A model generated the notes under the pieces. The model made no database searches. It saw only the letters and a list, made by a program, of their open reading frames with translations, and was not told where the DNA came from. The translations under genes and the position numbers were made by a program. Below are positions 35,567 to 44,977 of a stretch of 64,000 nt of DNA, in pieces (positions within the stretch are counted from its first letter, which is position 1; each line of letters opens with the position of its first letter). This DNA is from Streptomyces roseofulvus (GTDB taxonomy: Bacteria > Actinomycetota > Actinomycetes > Streptomycetales > Streptomycetaceae). The DNA lies in assembly GCF_039534915.1 (NCBI RefSeq), contig NZ_BAAAWE010000001.1, positions 1,178,001 through 1,242,000 on the forward strand, written 5' to 3'.

Positions 35567-37645
35567 ATGACCGCATCTCCCGCCGTTGAGGCGTACGTCG
35601 TCCTGTCCAGCCCCGCCGCGTACGAGGACGCGCTCGATCGTCTGCGCGCCGCGTCCCGCGACTACTACGCGGGCGAGAACAGCCCGTTGGACGACGCGTC
35701 GTACGACGCGCTGCGTCTGGCCGTGCTGGCGTGGGAGGCGGAGCACCCGCGCGGCGACGCCGCGTCGCCCACGGGGCTGGTCGCCGACGGGGCCGCGCCG
35801 GAGGGCGACGTCGCGCACACGACCCGCCTGCTCAGCCTCGACAACGTCTTCGGGCCCGAGCAGCTGGTCGCCTGGGACGCCTCGCTGCAGCGGCGGCTGG
35901 GCCGCGCGGTCGAGGGCGGGTTCGCGGTCGAGCCGAAGCTGGACGGGGCCGCGGTGGCCGCGCGGTACCGGGACGGGCGGCTCGTCCAGGTCATCACGCG
36001 GGGCGACGGTACGCACGGCGAGGACGTCAGCCATGTCGTGGGCTCGGTCGTCGGACTGCCCGAGCGGCTGCCGGAGCCGGCGACCTTCGAGGTCCGGGGC
36101 GAAGTGCTGTTCACCCAGGAGCAGTTCGAGACGGCGCAGCAGGTGCGCGCCGCCCACGGCGGGACCCCGTTCGCGAACCCGAGGAACGCCGTGGCGGGCA
36201 CGCTGCGGGCGAAGGACCGGCCGTACCGGCTGGAGATGGCGTTCTGGGCGTACGGCGCCGTCGACCTGGACGGCGGATCGTTTCTGCCCACCGGTGCGTC
36301 GCACGCCGAGGTGCTGGCCGCGGTCGCCGCGGCCGGCGTGAGGACGACCGCCGACACGCCCGCCGGGCTCCACGTGGTGGACACCATCGCCGAGGCGCAG
36401 GCCCGCGTGGACGCGATCGGCGCGCTGCGCGCCGGGCTGCCCTTCGGCATCGACGGCGTGGTCGTCAAGGCGAACAGCGCCGCCGAGCAGGCCGAGGCCG
36501 GGCTCGGCAGCCGCTTCCCCTACTGGGCCATCGCCTACAAGCTGTCGGCCGTGGAGCGCCAGACCGTGCTGCGGGACGTCGTCTGGGAGGTGGGCCGCAC
36601 GGGCGTGCTCGCGCCGACCGCCGTCCTCGACGCGGTCGAGATCGACGGCTCCACGGTCTCCCGCGCCACCCTGCACAACCCGGCGGACATCGCCCGCCGC
36701 GACCTCCACCTCGGCGACACCGTGACCGTCTACAAGGCGGGCGACATCATCCCGCGCGTGCAGGCGCCGGTCGTCGAGCTCCGCCCCGAGGGCGCCGTGC
36801 CGGTCCCGCTGCCGGCCGACTGCCCGAACTGCGGCGGCGCCATCGACAAGAGCCAGGAGCGCTGGCGGTGCGCGAAGGGCGCGGGCTGCGCGCTCGCCCC
36901 GCTGATCGAGTACGCCGCCGGGCGCGACGTCCTCGACATCGACGGTCTCGGCAAGACGTACGTGAAGGCGCTGATCGACGCCGGACTGGTCACGGACGTG
37001 GCGGACCTGTTCACGCTGACCGAGGAGCAGCTGACGGCCGCCGCGGGCAGCGCCCGGCGCGGCGCGAAGCTCGTCGAGCAGTTCGAGCTGGCCCGGAGCC
37101 GCCCGCTCAGCCGGGTCTTCTGCGCCCTGGGCATCCGGGGCACGGGACGCCGCATGTCCCGCCGGCTCGCGGCCCACTTCGGCACCATGGAGGCGATCCG
37201 CGCGGCGAGCGCGGAGGACCTGCTGGCCGTCGAGGGCATCGGCCCGGAGAAGGCGCCCGTGGTCGTGGCCGAACTCGCCGCCCTCGCCCCCGTCGTGGAC
37301 AAGCTGATCGCGGCCGGCGTCAACATGACCGAGCCCGAGCCGGTCGGCGCGCCCGCCGCCGACGGCTCCGCGCCCGCCGAGGGGCCGCTGACGGGCAGGA
37401 CCGTGGTGGTCACCGGGAAGATGACGGGCCGGCTCGACGGGTACGGCCGCTCGCAGATGAACGAGCTCATCGAGCGGGCCGGAGGCCGGGCGGGCAGCGG
37501 CGTCAACGCCAGGACGAGCTATCTGGTCTCCGCGCCCTCCGCCGGCGGCAAGCCCAGCTCGAAGGCGGTCGCCGCCGAGAAGCTCGGCGTGGAGGTCCTG
37601 ACGCCGGAGGCGTTCGCGGCCCTCGTGGCCGACTTCCTCGACTGA
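35567..37645 (+). CDS. ligA: NAD-dependent DNA ligase, LigA-type
   Basis: A 692-residue ligase with all LigA parts in order: Ia NAD-binding helices, adenylation domain with the nucleotide-accepting Lys in EPKLDG, motif [11 protein letters not shown], an OB-fold, a four-cysteine zinc finger (CPNC, later RC and GC), helix-hairpin-helix repeats ([35 protein letters not shown]) and a C-terminal BRCT domain. It joins nicks using NAD+. It is shorter and looks more divergent than the housekeeping Streptomyces LigA I remember (about 735 residues), for example [10 protein letters not shown] after KLDG, so it may be a paralogue. Confidence 0.85.
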   Translation: MTASPAVEAYVVLSSPAAYEDALDRLRAASRDYYAGENSPLDDASYDALRLAVLAWEAEHPRGDAASPTGLVADGAAPEGDVAHTTRLLSLDNVFGPEQLVAWDASLQRRLGRAVEGGFAVEPKLDGAAVAARYRDGRLVQVITRGDGTHGEDVSHVVGSVVGLPERLPEPATFEVRGEVLFTQEQFETAQQVRAAHGGTPFANPRNAVAGTLRAKDRPYRLEMAFWAYGAVDLDGGSFLPTGASHAEVLAAVAAAGVRTTADTPAGLHVVDTIAEAQARVDAIGALRAGLPFGIDGVVVKANSAAEQAEAGLGSRFPYWAIAYKLSAVERQTVLRDVVWEVGRTGVLAPTAVLDAVEIDGSTVSRATLHNPADIARRDLHLGDTVTVYKAGDIIPRVQAPVVELRPEGAVPVPLPADCPNCGGAIDKSQERWRCAKGAGCALAPLIEYAAGRDVLDIDGLGKTYVKALIDAGLVTDVADLFTLTEEQLTAAAGSARRGAKLVEQFELARSRPLSRVFCALGIRGTGRRMSRRLAAHFGTMEAIRAASAEDLLAVEGIGPEKAPVVVAELAALAPVVDKLIAAGVNMTEPEPVGAPAADGSAPAEGPLTGRTVVVTGKMTGRLDGYGRSQMNELIERAGGRAGSGVNARTSYLVSAPSAGGKPSSKAVAAEKLGVEVLTPEAFAALVADFLD

Positions 37646-37856
37646 CGCCGCGGACGGCACCGGCGACACGGACGGCGTCCGGCGACGCCGACGCCGACGT
37701 CGGCGCCGCTCCGGTTCGGCCCCGGCCCGGACCAGCCGCGCGTCGGCGCCGGCGAGCCGGCTGATCAGGATGTTGCCGACCCTGTCGTGGACGGCGTCGG
37801 GGCCGGGGCCTTACCGGTTCCGCGTGCCCGCCGGAGCGGACCGCCCGGGTCGGCCG

Positions 37857-39557
37857 TCAGCGCTCCGACGTACCGCCCTGGGCGGAGGTGCGCCGGCGGG
37901 GGCGCCGGTCGCCGGTGCGGCCGCCGGACTTCGCGGCCGCCTCGCCCGTCCTGGCCGCAGCGCCGGATCCCGTACGCCGGGAGGTGCCGCGGCCACCGGC
38001 CGTGGCGCCGCCGGACGAGGCCCGCCCGCCGCCGGTCGCGGTCTTCGCGGCGGTGGGCGCCTTCGCACCCGTCGCCGCCTGCGTACCGCCGCCGGCGGTG
38101 CGGCGGCCGGTGCCGCGCGCGCCGCCGGTCCGGGCGGGCGCCTCGGACGCCGCCGCCGCGTTGCCGCCGCCACGGCGCCGCCGGGACGGGCGGCCGCCCT
38201 CGGCGGTGGACGCGCGGGCACCGCGGGCCGGGGCCGGCGCCGGCTGCTGCGGGACCTCGATGGTGACCGCGACGCCGGACGGCTCGCGGGCGCCGGTGAG
38301 GGTGGCCAGCTCCTCGTCGCTGGACTTCACGCGGGCCGTCCGCGGGGCGATGCCCGCGTCCTTCATGAGCCGGCTGACCTCGTGCTTCTGCTCGGGCAGC
38401 ACCAGCGTCACGACGCTGCCGGAGCCGCCGGCCCGGGCGGTGCGGCCGCCCCGGTGGAGGTAGTCCTTGTGGTCGGCCGGCGGGTCGACGTTCACGACCA
38501 GGTCGAGGTCGTCGACGTGGATGCCGCGGGCCGCGACGTTCGTGGCCACCAGGGCGGTGACCTGGCCGTTCTTGAACTGCTCCAGGGTCCGGTTCCGCTG
38601 CGGCTGGGTCCGGCCGCCGTGCAGGGCCGCCGCGCGGACACCGACCGAGAGCAGCCGCTTGGCGAGCCGGTCCGCCGACCGCTTGGTGTCGAGGAAGAGG
38701 ATGACCCGGCCGTCACGGGCCGCGATGCGGGTGGTGACGGCCTTCTTGTCGGTCACGTCCTGCACGTGCAGGACGTGGTGCTCCATCGTCGTCACCGCGC
38801 CGGCGGACGGGTCCACGGAGTGCACGACGGGGTCGGTCAGGAAACGCTTGACCAGCTGGTCGATGTTGCGGTCCAGGGTGGCGGAGAAGAGCATCCGCTG
38901 CCCGTCCGGCCGCACCTGCTTGATCAGCTTGGTGATCTGCGGCAGGAAGCCCATGTCGGTCATCTGGTCGGCCTCGTCCAGCACCGTGATGCGGACGTCG
39001 TCGAGGACGCAGTCCCCGCGCTCGACCAGGTCGTTCAGCCGGCCGGGGCTCGCCACGACCACCTCGGCGCCGCGCCGCAGCGTGGCGGCCTGCTTGGTGA
39101 TCGACAGTCCGCCGACGATGGTCGCCAGCCGTACGTTCACCGCGGTCGCGTACGGCGCCAGGGCATCCGTGACCTGCTGCGCCAGCTCGCGGGTCGGCAC
39201 GAGGACCAGCGCGAGCGGGGCCTTCGGCTGCGCGCGCAGTCCGGCGGTACGGGCCAGCAGCGCCAGACCGAACGCGAGGGTCTTGCCCGAGCCCGTCCGC
39301 CCCCGTGCCAGCACGTCGCGGCCGGCGAGCGAGTCGGGCAGGGTGGCGCCCTGGATGGGGAAGGGCGTGGTCACGCCCTGGGCGGTGAGCGTCGCCAGGA
39401 GCCCCGCGGGCATGTCCAGACCGGCGAAGTCGTCCACGGCGGGCAGCGCGGGCGTCGCGCTCTCCGGCATCCGGAACTCGCCGGACGAGACCGGGGACGA
39501 GGCCGGAGCCGAGGCTGCCGAAACGCGCTTGCCCGGCTTCCGGGGCCTACGGGACAT
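37857..39557 (-). CDS. DEAD-box RNA helicase
   Basis: A 566-residue helicase. Motifs: Q (FPIQGA), Walker A GRTGSGKT, Ia PTRELAQQ, Ib SPGRL, II VLDEADQM, III LFSATLD, V ARGIHV and VI HRGGRTARAG. After about residue 385 the C-terminus is a low-complexity Ala/Gly/Arg/Thr tail ending RRPRRRTSAQGGTSER, typical of RNA-binding tails in actinobacterial cold-shock helicases. I use the ATG at 39557 (MSRRPRKPGKR); an ORF from 39617 extends into the hairpin region. It follows a cold-shock gene on the same strand, separated by a strong hairpin. Confidence 0.9.
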   Translation of the reverse strand: MSRRPRKPGKRVSAASAPASSPVSSGEFRMPESATPALPAVDDFAGLDMPAGLLATLTAQGVTTPFPIQGATLPDSLAGRDVLARGRTGSGKTLAFGLALLARTAGLRAQPKAPLALVLVPTRELAQQVTDALAPYATAVNVRLATIVGGLSITKQAATLRRGAEVVVASPGRLNDLVERGDCVLDDVRITVLDEADQMTDMGFLPQITKLIKQVRPDGQRMLFSATLDRNIDQLVKRFLTDPVVHSVDPSAGAVTTMEHHVLHVQDVTDKKAVTTRIAARDGRVILFLDTKRSADRLAKRLLSVGVRAAALHGGRTQPQRNRTLEQFKNGQVTALVATNVAARGIHVDDLDLVVNVDPPADHKDYLHRGGRTARAGGSGSVVTLVLPEQKHEVSRLMKDAGIAPRTARVKSSDEELATLTGAREPSGVAVTIEVPQQPAPAPARGARASTAEGGRPSRRRRGGGNAAAASEAPARTGGARGTGRRTAGGGTQAATGAKAPTAAKTATGGGRASSGGATAGGRGTSRRTGSGAAARTGEAAAKSGGRTGDRRPRRRTSAQGGTSER

Positions 39558-39620
39558 ATATTTCTTGCCTTTCCTAGAACTGCACGAACCACGCATGACG
39601 CACCACGCGAACAGCACAAA

Positions 39621-39653
39621 CCGGGGTCCGCACCACGACGGTGCGGACCCCGG
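39621..39653 (-). terminator. Strong hairpin between cold-shock gene and DEAD-box helicase
   Basis: Perfect 14 bp inverted repeat CCGGGGTCCGCACC / GGTGCGGACCCCGG with a 5-nt loop, 26 bp past the cold-shock stop and 63 bp before the helicase ATG. It probably ends the cold-shock transcript, with partial read-through into the helicase. Confidence 0.8.
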
Positions 39654-39679
39654 TGAGCGACGGACCGAAGCGTCCGAAA

Positions 39680-39883
39680 TCAGGCGGGGACGATGTTCTC
39701 CGCCTGCGGGCCCTTCTGGCCCTGCGTGACGTCGAACGTGACCCGCTGGCCCTCCTGGAGCTCACGGAAGCCCTGGGTGGCGATGTTCGAGTAGTGGGCG
39801 AACACGTCCGGACCGCCACCGTCCTGCTCGATGAAGCCGAAGCCCTTCTCCGAGTTGAACCACTTCACGGTTCCCTGCGCCAT
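39680..39883 (-). CDS. Cold-shock protein, CspA family
   Basis: A 67-residue OB-fold protein with RNP1 KGFGFI (13-18) and RNP2 VFAHY (27-31), the standard single-domain length. The start is ATG after AGAAGGAG. It binds single-stranded RNA and DNA and melts secondary structure, probably during cold or other stress. The next gene on its strand is the DEAD-box helicase, a common functional pairing. Confidence 0.95.
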   Translation of the reverse strand: MAQGTVKWFNSEKGFGFIEQDGGGPDVFAHYSNIATQGFRELQEGQRVTFDVTQGQKGPQAENIVPA

Positions 39884-39941
39884 GACGTTCTCCTTCTGTA
39901 AGGCAGAGGCCCCATCCGGAGATGCCGGTAAAACGAATAAT

Positions 39942-39972
39942 GCGCCTGCGGAAAAACATTCCGGTCAGGCGC
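39942..39972 (-). promoter_or_regulatory. Inverted repeat in the cold-shock gene leader
   Basis: GCGCCTG (39942-39948) pairs with CAGGCGC (39966-39972), and inner CGGAA pairs with TTCCG, leaving a 5-nt AAACA-type loop. It lies 60-90 bp before the ATG. It may be an RNA hairpin in the leader or an operator; a possible -10 (TATGTG, 39972-39977 on the minus strand) adjoins it, so I cannot decide which. Confidence 0.4.
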
Positions 39973-40092
39973 ACATAGGTTCATGGGTACCACAACTGCA
40001 ACAAGTCCACCGTAGCACGTCACGCCCCGAAGGGCGCTGCGACACGGACGTTCTCCGTCGAGTTCCGCGCGGCGCCCGCCCCTGCCGCACGG

Positions 40093-41985
40093 TCACCGGG
40101 GGTGGGACGGGGCCGACAGGGCGTGCAGGCGGAGCGCCAGCTGTATCTCCAGGGCGCGGGGCGGCGACTGCCAGTCCGGGCCGAGGAGCCGGCCCACCCG
40201 CTCCAGCCGCTGGGCCACCGTGTTCACGTGGACGTGCAGGTCGTCCTTGGTGCGGGCCGGGCTCATGCCGCTGGCGAAGTAGGCGTCCAGGGTGCGCACC
40301 AGATCGGTGCCGCGGCGCCCGTCGTACGCGACGACCTGGCCGATCGTGCGCTCGACGAAGCCGCCGATGTCACGGCTGTCGGCGAGGAGCAGGCCCAGGA
40401 AGCCGAGGTCCTCTGCCGCGGCGCCCTCGCCCGCGCGGTGCAGCAGCCGCAGCGCGTCGAGGCAGCGGCGGGCCTCCTGGTACGCGCCCACCACCTGGTC
40501 CGGGTGGTCGAGCGGGGCCCGTACCGGCGCGGAGGCGCCGACGGTGACGGGTTCGCGCAGGGCGCCGCCCAGCTGGGCGGCGGTCTGCCGGGCCAGTTCG
40601 GCGGCGTCCTCGCCGGGGCCCAGCGGCAGCAGGAGGACGGTGCCGCCGTCACGGGCGGAGGCGAGGCCGCGGCGGGTGGCGGCGAGGTGGGAGGCGGCGG
40701 ACCGGAGCCGCTGCCGGTCGGCGCTCTCGCGGCCGGGCGGCTCCGCGCCGCCGTCGGGTCCGGCGCGGTCGATGCGGGCGGCGAGCACCACGTGCGGGGC
40801 GTCGCTGTCGGTGCGGAGGCGGGCGGCGCGCTCGCGGAGCAGGCGGCGGTCGCGGTCGGGGGCGTCGAGGAGGTCGTCGAGCAGCTCTCCCCGGACCCGC
40901 TGCTCGGCCTCGCCGGCCGAGCGGCGGGCGAGCAGCAGCAGGGAGGTGACGAGCGCGGCCCGCTCCAGGGTGCGCAGGTCGACGGGGTCGAGGTCGGGCC
41001 GGCCGCGCAGGACGAGCGCGCCCAGGTGCTCGCCGCCTGCGGAGACGGCGGCGACCCAGTCGTCGCCGTCGCGGACCGCGTGTCCGCCGGCGCGGCGCGC
41101 GGGGCCCGCGGCGGTCTCGGTGAACTCGACGGTGCCGCCGAGGACCTCGGAGACGGCGTCGGCGACGTCGTGGACGCCGCCGCCGCGCAGGACCAGCTCG
41201 GAGAGGCGGTCGTGGACCTCGGAGGCCCGCTCGATGACGGCGCTGTGCTCGCGGATGATGTCGTTGGCCCGCTCCAGCTCGGCGAGGGCGGAGCGGGTCT
41301 CGGCGAGCAGGTTGGCGGTGTCGATGGCGACGGCCGCGTGGGCGGCGAAGGAGCCGAGGAGGGCGACCTGCTCGCGTTCGAAGACCCTGGCCCGGCGGTC
41401 GGCCGCGAAGAGGACGCCGATGACCTGGCTGCCGAGGGTGAGCGGCACGCCGAGGATGGCGACGAGGCCCTCGTCGCGGACGGCGGTGTCGATGGTGCGG
41501 GTGTGCTGGAAGCGCTCGTCGTGGAAGTAGTCGTCGGTGACGTAGGGGCGGGCGGTCTGCGCGACGAGTCCGCCGAGTCCTTCCCCCATGCCGAGCCTGA
41601 GCTGCTGGAAGCGGGCGGAGACGGAGCCCTCGGTGACCCGCATGTAGGTGTCGCCGGCCGCCGGGTCGTTGAGGCTCAGGTAGGCGACCTCGGTGCCGAG
41701 GAGGGCACGGGCGCGCTGGACGATGGCGCGGAGCACCGCGTCGAGGTCGCGGAGTCCCGCGAGGTCGTGGGCGGTCGCGAAGAGGGCGGACAGCTCGGCC
41801 TCGCGGCGCCGCCGGCCCTCCAGCTCGGCGCGGACGCGCAGGGCGAGCTGTTTGGCCTCTTCGAGCCCGGCCAGCTCCTCGGCGCCCGCGCCGCTCGCGC
41901 GGGCGAGGAGCACGGGCCGGTCGTATGCCTCCGTGGCGGCTCCCCGGGCGAGGAGTTCCAGGTAGGAGACGTGTTCGTGCGACAT
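40093..41985 (-). CDS. GAF domain / PucR-type HTH transcriptional regulator
   Basis: A 630-residue regulator. Residues about 80-225 form a GAF domain (RARALLGTEVAYLSLNDPAAGDTYMRVTEGSVSARFQQLRLGMGEGLGG is characteristic). A helical linker follows (ETRSALAELERANDIIREHSAVIERASEVHDRLSELVLRGG), then a second sensory-like region and a C-terminal PucR/CdaR helix-turn-helix (TKDDLHVHVNTVAQRLERVGRLLG). Start MSHEHVSYLELLARG at the ATG 41985; the longer frame from 42024 is not needed. Such proteins are activators or repressors of catabolic genes responding to small ligands, here unknown. The NUDIX gene 117 bp upstream is on the same strand. Confidence 0.85.
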   Translation of the reverse strand: MSHEHVSYLELLARGAATEAYDRPVLLARASGAGAEELAGLEEAKQLALRVRAELEGRRRREAELSALFATAHDLAGLRDLDAVLRAIVQRARALLGTEVAYLSLNDPAAGDTYMRVTEGSVSARFQQLRLGMGEGLGGLVAQTARPYVTDDYFHDERFQHTRTIDTAVRDEGLVAILGVPLTLGSQVIGVLFAADRRARVFEREQVALLGSFAAHAAVAIDTANLLAETRSALAELERANDIIREHSAVIERASEVHDRLSELVLRGGGVHDVADAVSEVLGGTVEFTETAAGPARRAGGHAVRDGDDWVAAVSAGGEHLGALVLRGRPDLDPVDLRTLERAALVTSLLLLARRSAGEAEQRVRGELLDDLLDAPDRDRRLLRERAARLRTDSDAPHVVLAARIDRAGPDGGAEPPGRESADRQRLRSAASHLAATRRGLASARDGGTVLLLPLGPGEDAAELARQTAAQLGGALREPVTVGASAPVRAPLDHPDQVVGAYQEARRCLDALRLLHRAGEGAAAEDLGFLGLLLADSRDIGGFVERTIGQVVAYDGRRGTDLVRTLDAYFASGMSPARTKDDLHVHVNTVAQRLERVGRLLGPDWQSPPRALEIQLALRLHALSAPSHPR

Positions 41986-42102
41986 GGACACAAGGGATAC
42001 CCGGCGGACCCGGGCCCGCACCACCCCTGTGGACGACGCCTGTGGGCGACGCGCGCCGAGGGGGTGACCGTTCCTGCCGGGCGGTCGCGCCGCCGTCGCG
42101 CC

Positions 42103-42585
42103 TCAGCCGGCGTGGGCGGTGCGGAACCACGTGGGTTCGTCGACGAGCGCCTTCTCGATCCGACGGTGGGAGAAACGCTTCATCTCGGGGAGCGCGTCGA
42201 CCTCGAACCAGCCCACGTCGGTCGACTCGTCGTCGTTCACGCGGGCCTCGCCGCCGACGGCCCGGCAGACGAAGGCCACGTCGAGGTACTGGCAGACGTC
42301 GCCGTTGGGGTAGACGACGGGCTTGCGCAGGGTCTCCACCAGGAGCACCCGCTCGGGCACGCAGATCACCCCGGTCTCCTCCTCGACCTCGCGGACCGCG
42401 CAGTCGGCGGGCTGCTCGCCGGGTTCGACGATGCCGCCGATCACGGCCCACATCCCGTTGTCGGCGCGCCGTCCGAGCAGGACCCGGCCCCGGTCGTCGA
42501 ACACCACGGCGCTGACCCCGGGCAGGAAGAGCAGCTGGTGCCCGGCGGTCCTGCGGAGTTCTCGGATGAAGTCAGGGGTAGCCAT
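42103..42585 (-). CDS. NUDIX hydrolase
   Basis: A 160-residue NUDIX hydrolase. The NUDIX box spans residues 51-73, with Gly51, Glu57, Arg65-Glu66 and Glu69-Glu70 in the standard GX5EX7REUXEEXGU pattern. This class hydrolyses nucleoside diphosphates linked to other moieties, and substrates cannot be predicted here. ATG start; it lies between the lipoprotein acyltransferase gene and the GAF-PucR regulator, all on the minus strand. Confidence 0.93.
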   Translation of the reverse strand: MATPDFIRELRRTAGHQLLFLPGVSAVVFDDRGRVLLGRRADNGMWAVIGGIVEPGEQPADCAVREVEEETGVICVPERVLLVETLRKPVVYPNGDVCQYLDVAFVCRAVGGEARVNDDESTDVGWFEVDALPEMKRFSHRRIEKALVDEPTWFRTAHAG

Positions 42586-42625
42586 GCGGTCGACCCTAGA
42601 TCATGTGCCGGGGCGGCCCGGGGGC

Positions 42626-44239
42626 TCAGGCCCGCGAGCGCCGGGCCCGTACGGCACGGGCCGCGGCCCAGCCGAGTCCGGCGGCGGCGACGGCCGCGAG
42701 CAGGGCCTCCGGGAGGGTGCCGAGCCGGGTCGCGGGGGTCCGCGTGGAGCGCAGGGGGACCTCCTCGACCAGGTAGTCCGGGGTGAACATGGCGGTCTGC
42801 GAGACGATCCGGCCGTCGGGACGGATGACGGCGCTGACGCCGCTGGTGACCGGGACGACCACGGCGCGGCTGTGCTCCACGGCCCGGACGCGGGACATGG
42901 CGAGCTGCTGGTAGGTCATCTCGCTGTGGCCGAAGGTGGCGTTGTTGCTGGGGACGGTGAGCAGCTGCGCCCCGTGGGTGACGGTGTCGCGGACCGCCCA
43001 GTCGAAGGCGGCCTCGTAGCAGGTGGCGAGGCCGACCCGGGTGCCGGCGAGGTCGAAGACGCCGACCTCGGTACCGGGGCCGAAGTCGCGCGCCACCCGG
43101 TCGACGTTGCTGTTGAAGAGGCGGACGACCGAGCGCATCGGGATGTACTCGCCGAAGGGCTGGACGTGCCGCTTGTCGTAGGTGGCGACGGGTCCCCTGC
43201 CGGGCTCCCACTGGATGAGGGTGTTGCGGAGCTTGCCGGTGGGCGGGGAGATCACGGCGCCGATGACGGTGGGGGCCTTGACGGCCTCGACGGCGCCCTC
43301 GATGACGGCGGCGGCGTCGGGGTTGGCGTAGGGGTCGATGTCGGAGGAGTTCTCCGGCCAGAGGACGAAGTCCGGCTGGGGCTTCGTCCCGGCCTTGACC
43401 TCGGCGGCGAGTTCGCGGGTCCGGGCGGCGTGGTTGTCGAGGACCTGGCGCCGCTGGGAGTTGAAGTCGAGGCCGAGGCGGGGGACGTTGCCCTGGATGG
43501 CGGCGACGGTGGCGGTGCCGTCCTCGGGGGCGTCGCTGACGAGCGGCAGGGCCGCGACGGCGCCGGTCACCGGGAGGAGGACGGAGAGCGCGGCGGCGGC
43601 GAGCGGTCCGCGCGGGACCGTGCCGGTGGCGCGGTGGTGGAGGACCAGGCGGACCGCGGCGTAGAGGCCGAAGCCGCACAGGGCGACCGCGAAGCCGAGC
43701 ACGGGGGTGCCGCCGACGGCGGCGAGCGGCAGGAAGATCCCGTCGGCCTGGCCGAAGGCGATCTTGCCCCAGGGGAAGCCGCCGAAGGGCACGCGCGCGC
43801 GTGCCGCCTCCGCGAGGATCCAGACGCCGGCGGCGAAGACCGGCCACCACGGCAGCCGGGAGACGGCGGCGACGCCGAGTCCGGCGGCGGCGACGAAGAG
43901 GGCCTCGACGGCGGCGAGCGCGAGCCACGGCACCGGGCCGACCTCTTCGCCGGTCCAGACGAGGAGCGGAAGCAGGAAGCCGAGACCGGCGAGGTAGCCG
44001 AGGCCGAAGCCGGCGCGGAGGCGGCGCCCGTCCAGGCTCCAGCCGAGGAGGGCGAAGGCGGGCAGCGCGAGCCACCACAGGGGGCGCGGCGGGAAGCTCA
44101 GGTAGAGCAGGACGCCGGAGAGCAGGGCCGCTCCGGGGCGGGCGAACCGCGCGGCCGGGCCGAAGCGGCCCGGCCGGCCTTCGGTCGCGGGCGTGTCGTC
44201 GGCGGCTCCGGCCGCTTCGGGAGTGATGGTGGTGCTCAC
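42626..44239 (-). CDS. lnt: Apolipoprotein N-acyltransferase
   Basis: A 537-residue enzyme starting at GTG (VSTTITPEAAG). Six N-terminal membrane helices precede a nitrilase-like periplasmic domain. The catalytic triad is recognisable: Glu in LWPENSSDIDPY, Lys in YDKRHVQPFGEY and nucleophile Cys407 in GLATCYEAAFDW. It transfers a fatty acid to the amino terminus of lipoproteins, completing triacylation. Actinobacteria use this together with Lgt and LspA. A gap of 40 bp separates it from the NUDIX gene downstream; the PH-like membrane protein is 104 bp upstream. Confidence 0.9.
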   Translation of the reverse strand: MSTTITPEAAGAADDTPATEGRPGRFGPAARFARPGAALLSGVLLYLSFPPRPLWWLALPAFALLGWSLDGRRLRAGFGLGYLAGLGFLLPLLVWTGEEVGPVPWLALAAVEALFVAAAGLGVAAVSRLPWWPVFAAGVWILAEAARARVPFGGFPWGKIAFGQADGIFLPLAAVGGTPVLGFAVALCGFGLYAAVRLVLHHRATGTVPRGPLAAAALSVLLPVTGAVAALPLVSDAPEDGTATVAAIQGNVPRLGLDFNSQRRQVLDNHAARTRELAAEVKAGTKPQPDFVLWPENSSDIDPYANPDAAAVIEGAVEAVKAPTVIGAVISPPTGKLRNTLIQWEPGRGPVATYDKRHVQPFGEYIPMRSVVRLFNSNVDRVARDFGPGTEVGVFDLAGTRVGLATCYEAAFDWAVRDTVTHGAQLLTVPSNNATFGHSEMTYQQLAMSRVRAVEHSRAVVVPVTSGVSAVIRPDGRIVSQTAMFTPDYLVEEVPLRSTRTPATRLGTLPEALLAAVAAAGLGWAAARAVRARRSRA

Positions 44240-44343
44240 CTTGCGGAGTGTACGGGGCGTGCCTGTTGACGCCCGGTCCGGCACGGTCCGGGGCGCCCGC
44301 CGCGCCCGGACGGCTCGGCCCGGCCCACGCGCGCGGGGGCCCG

Positions 44344-44901
44344 TCAGGCGCCGGTCGGGGTCTGCGGCGGGGTGGGGTGGCGGAGGTGGCCGCGGATGGA
44401 GTCGACCGCTCCCTCGGCGCCGTCGACGGTGACGGTGAAGCTGCGTCCGTCGGCGAGCCGGAGGACCAGGCCCTCGCCGCGGCGGACGACGACGGCGGTG
44501 CCCCGGTCGGGGCGCCAGCGGTAGCCCCAGCCGCCCCAGTGGCGGGGGGTGACCGTGGGGGCGTAGGCGGCGTCGACGACCTCGGTGAAGGGGATGGTCC
44601 GGCGGGGGACGCCGATGTGGCCGCAGCGGACCTCCATGGCGCGGTCGTCGACGCGGACCTCGACGTGGACGAAGGCGAGGGTGCCGAAGAGGACGAGGAG
44701 GCCCGCCGCGACACAGCCGACGACGGCCATGACGAGGGCGGCGATGCCGGAGGTCCAGGGGGATCCGACGGCGAGGGTGATCCCGAGCGCCATGCAGGCG
44801 GCTCCGGCGACCGCGGCGACCCACTGGAAGCGGTTCGTCGCGCGGCCGGTCCAGACGGCGGGCGGGCGCCCGTCGGCATGCTGCTGCCCGGATTGCCTCA
44901 T
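44344..44901 (-). CDS. Two-helix membrane protein with PH-like C-terminal domain
   Basis: A 185-residue protein with two adjacent transmembrane helices (about 27-47 and 57-79) followed by a soluble beta-rich domain (VHVEVRVDDRAMEVRCGHIGVPRRTIPFTEVVDAAYAPTVTPRHWGGWGYRWRPDRGTAVVVRRGEGLVLRLADGRSFTVTVD), a PH-like arrangement seen in small actinobacterial membrane proteins. Start is an ATG at 44901. It precedes the lnt gene on the same strand. No function is known to me. Confidence 0.7.
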   Translation of the reverse strand: MRQSGQQHADGRPPAVWTGRATNRFQWVAAVAGAACMALGITLAVGSPWTSGIAALVMAVVGCVAAGLLVLFGTLAFVHVEVRVDDRAMEVRCGHIGVPRRTIPFTEVVDAAYAPTVTPRHWGGWGYRWRPDRGTAVVVRRGEGLVLRLADGRSFTVTVDGAEGAVDSIRGHLRHPTPPQTPTGA

Positions 44902-44977
44902 ATCGCGAAGACTACCCAGCCGCGCCCGTTTCAGCGCGCGCCGGAGGGCGACCGTTCGGCTACCCGGAGGGACGGGG

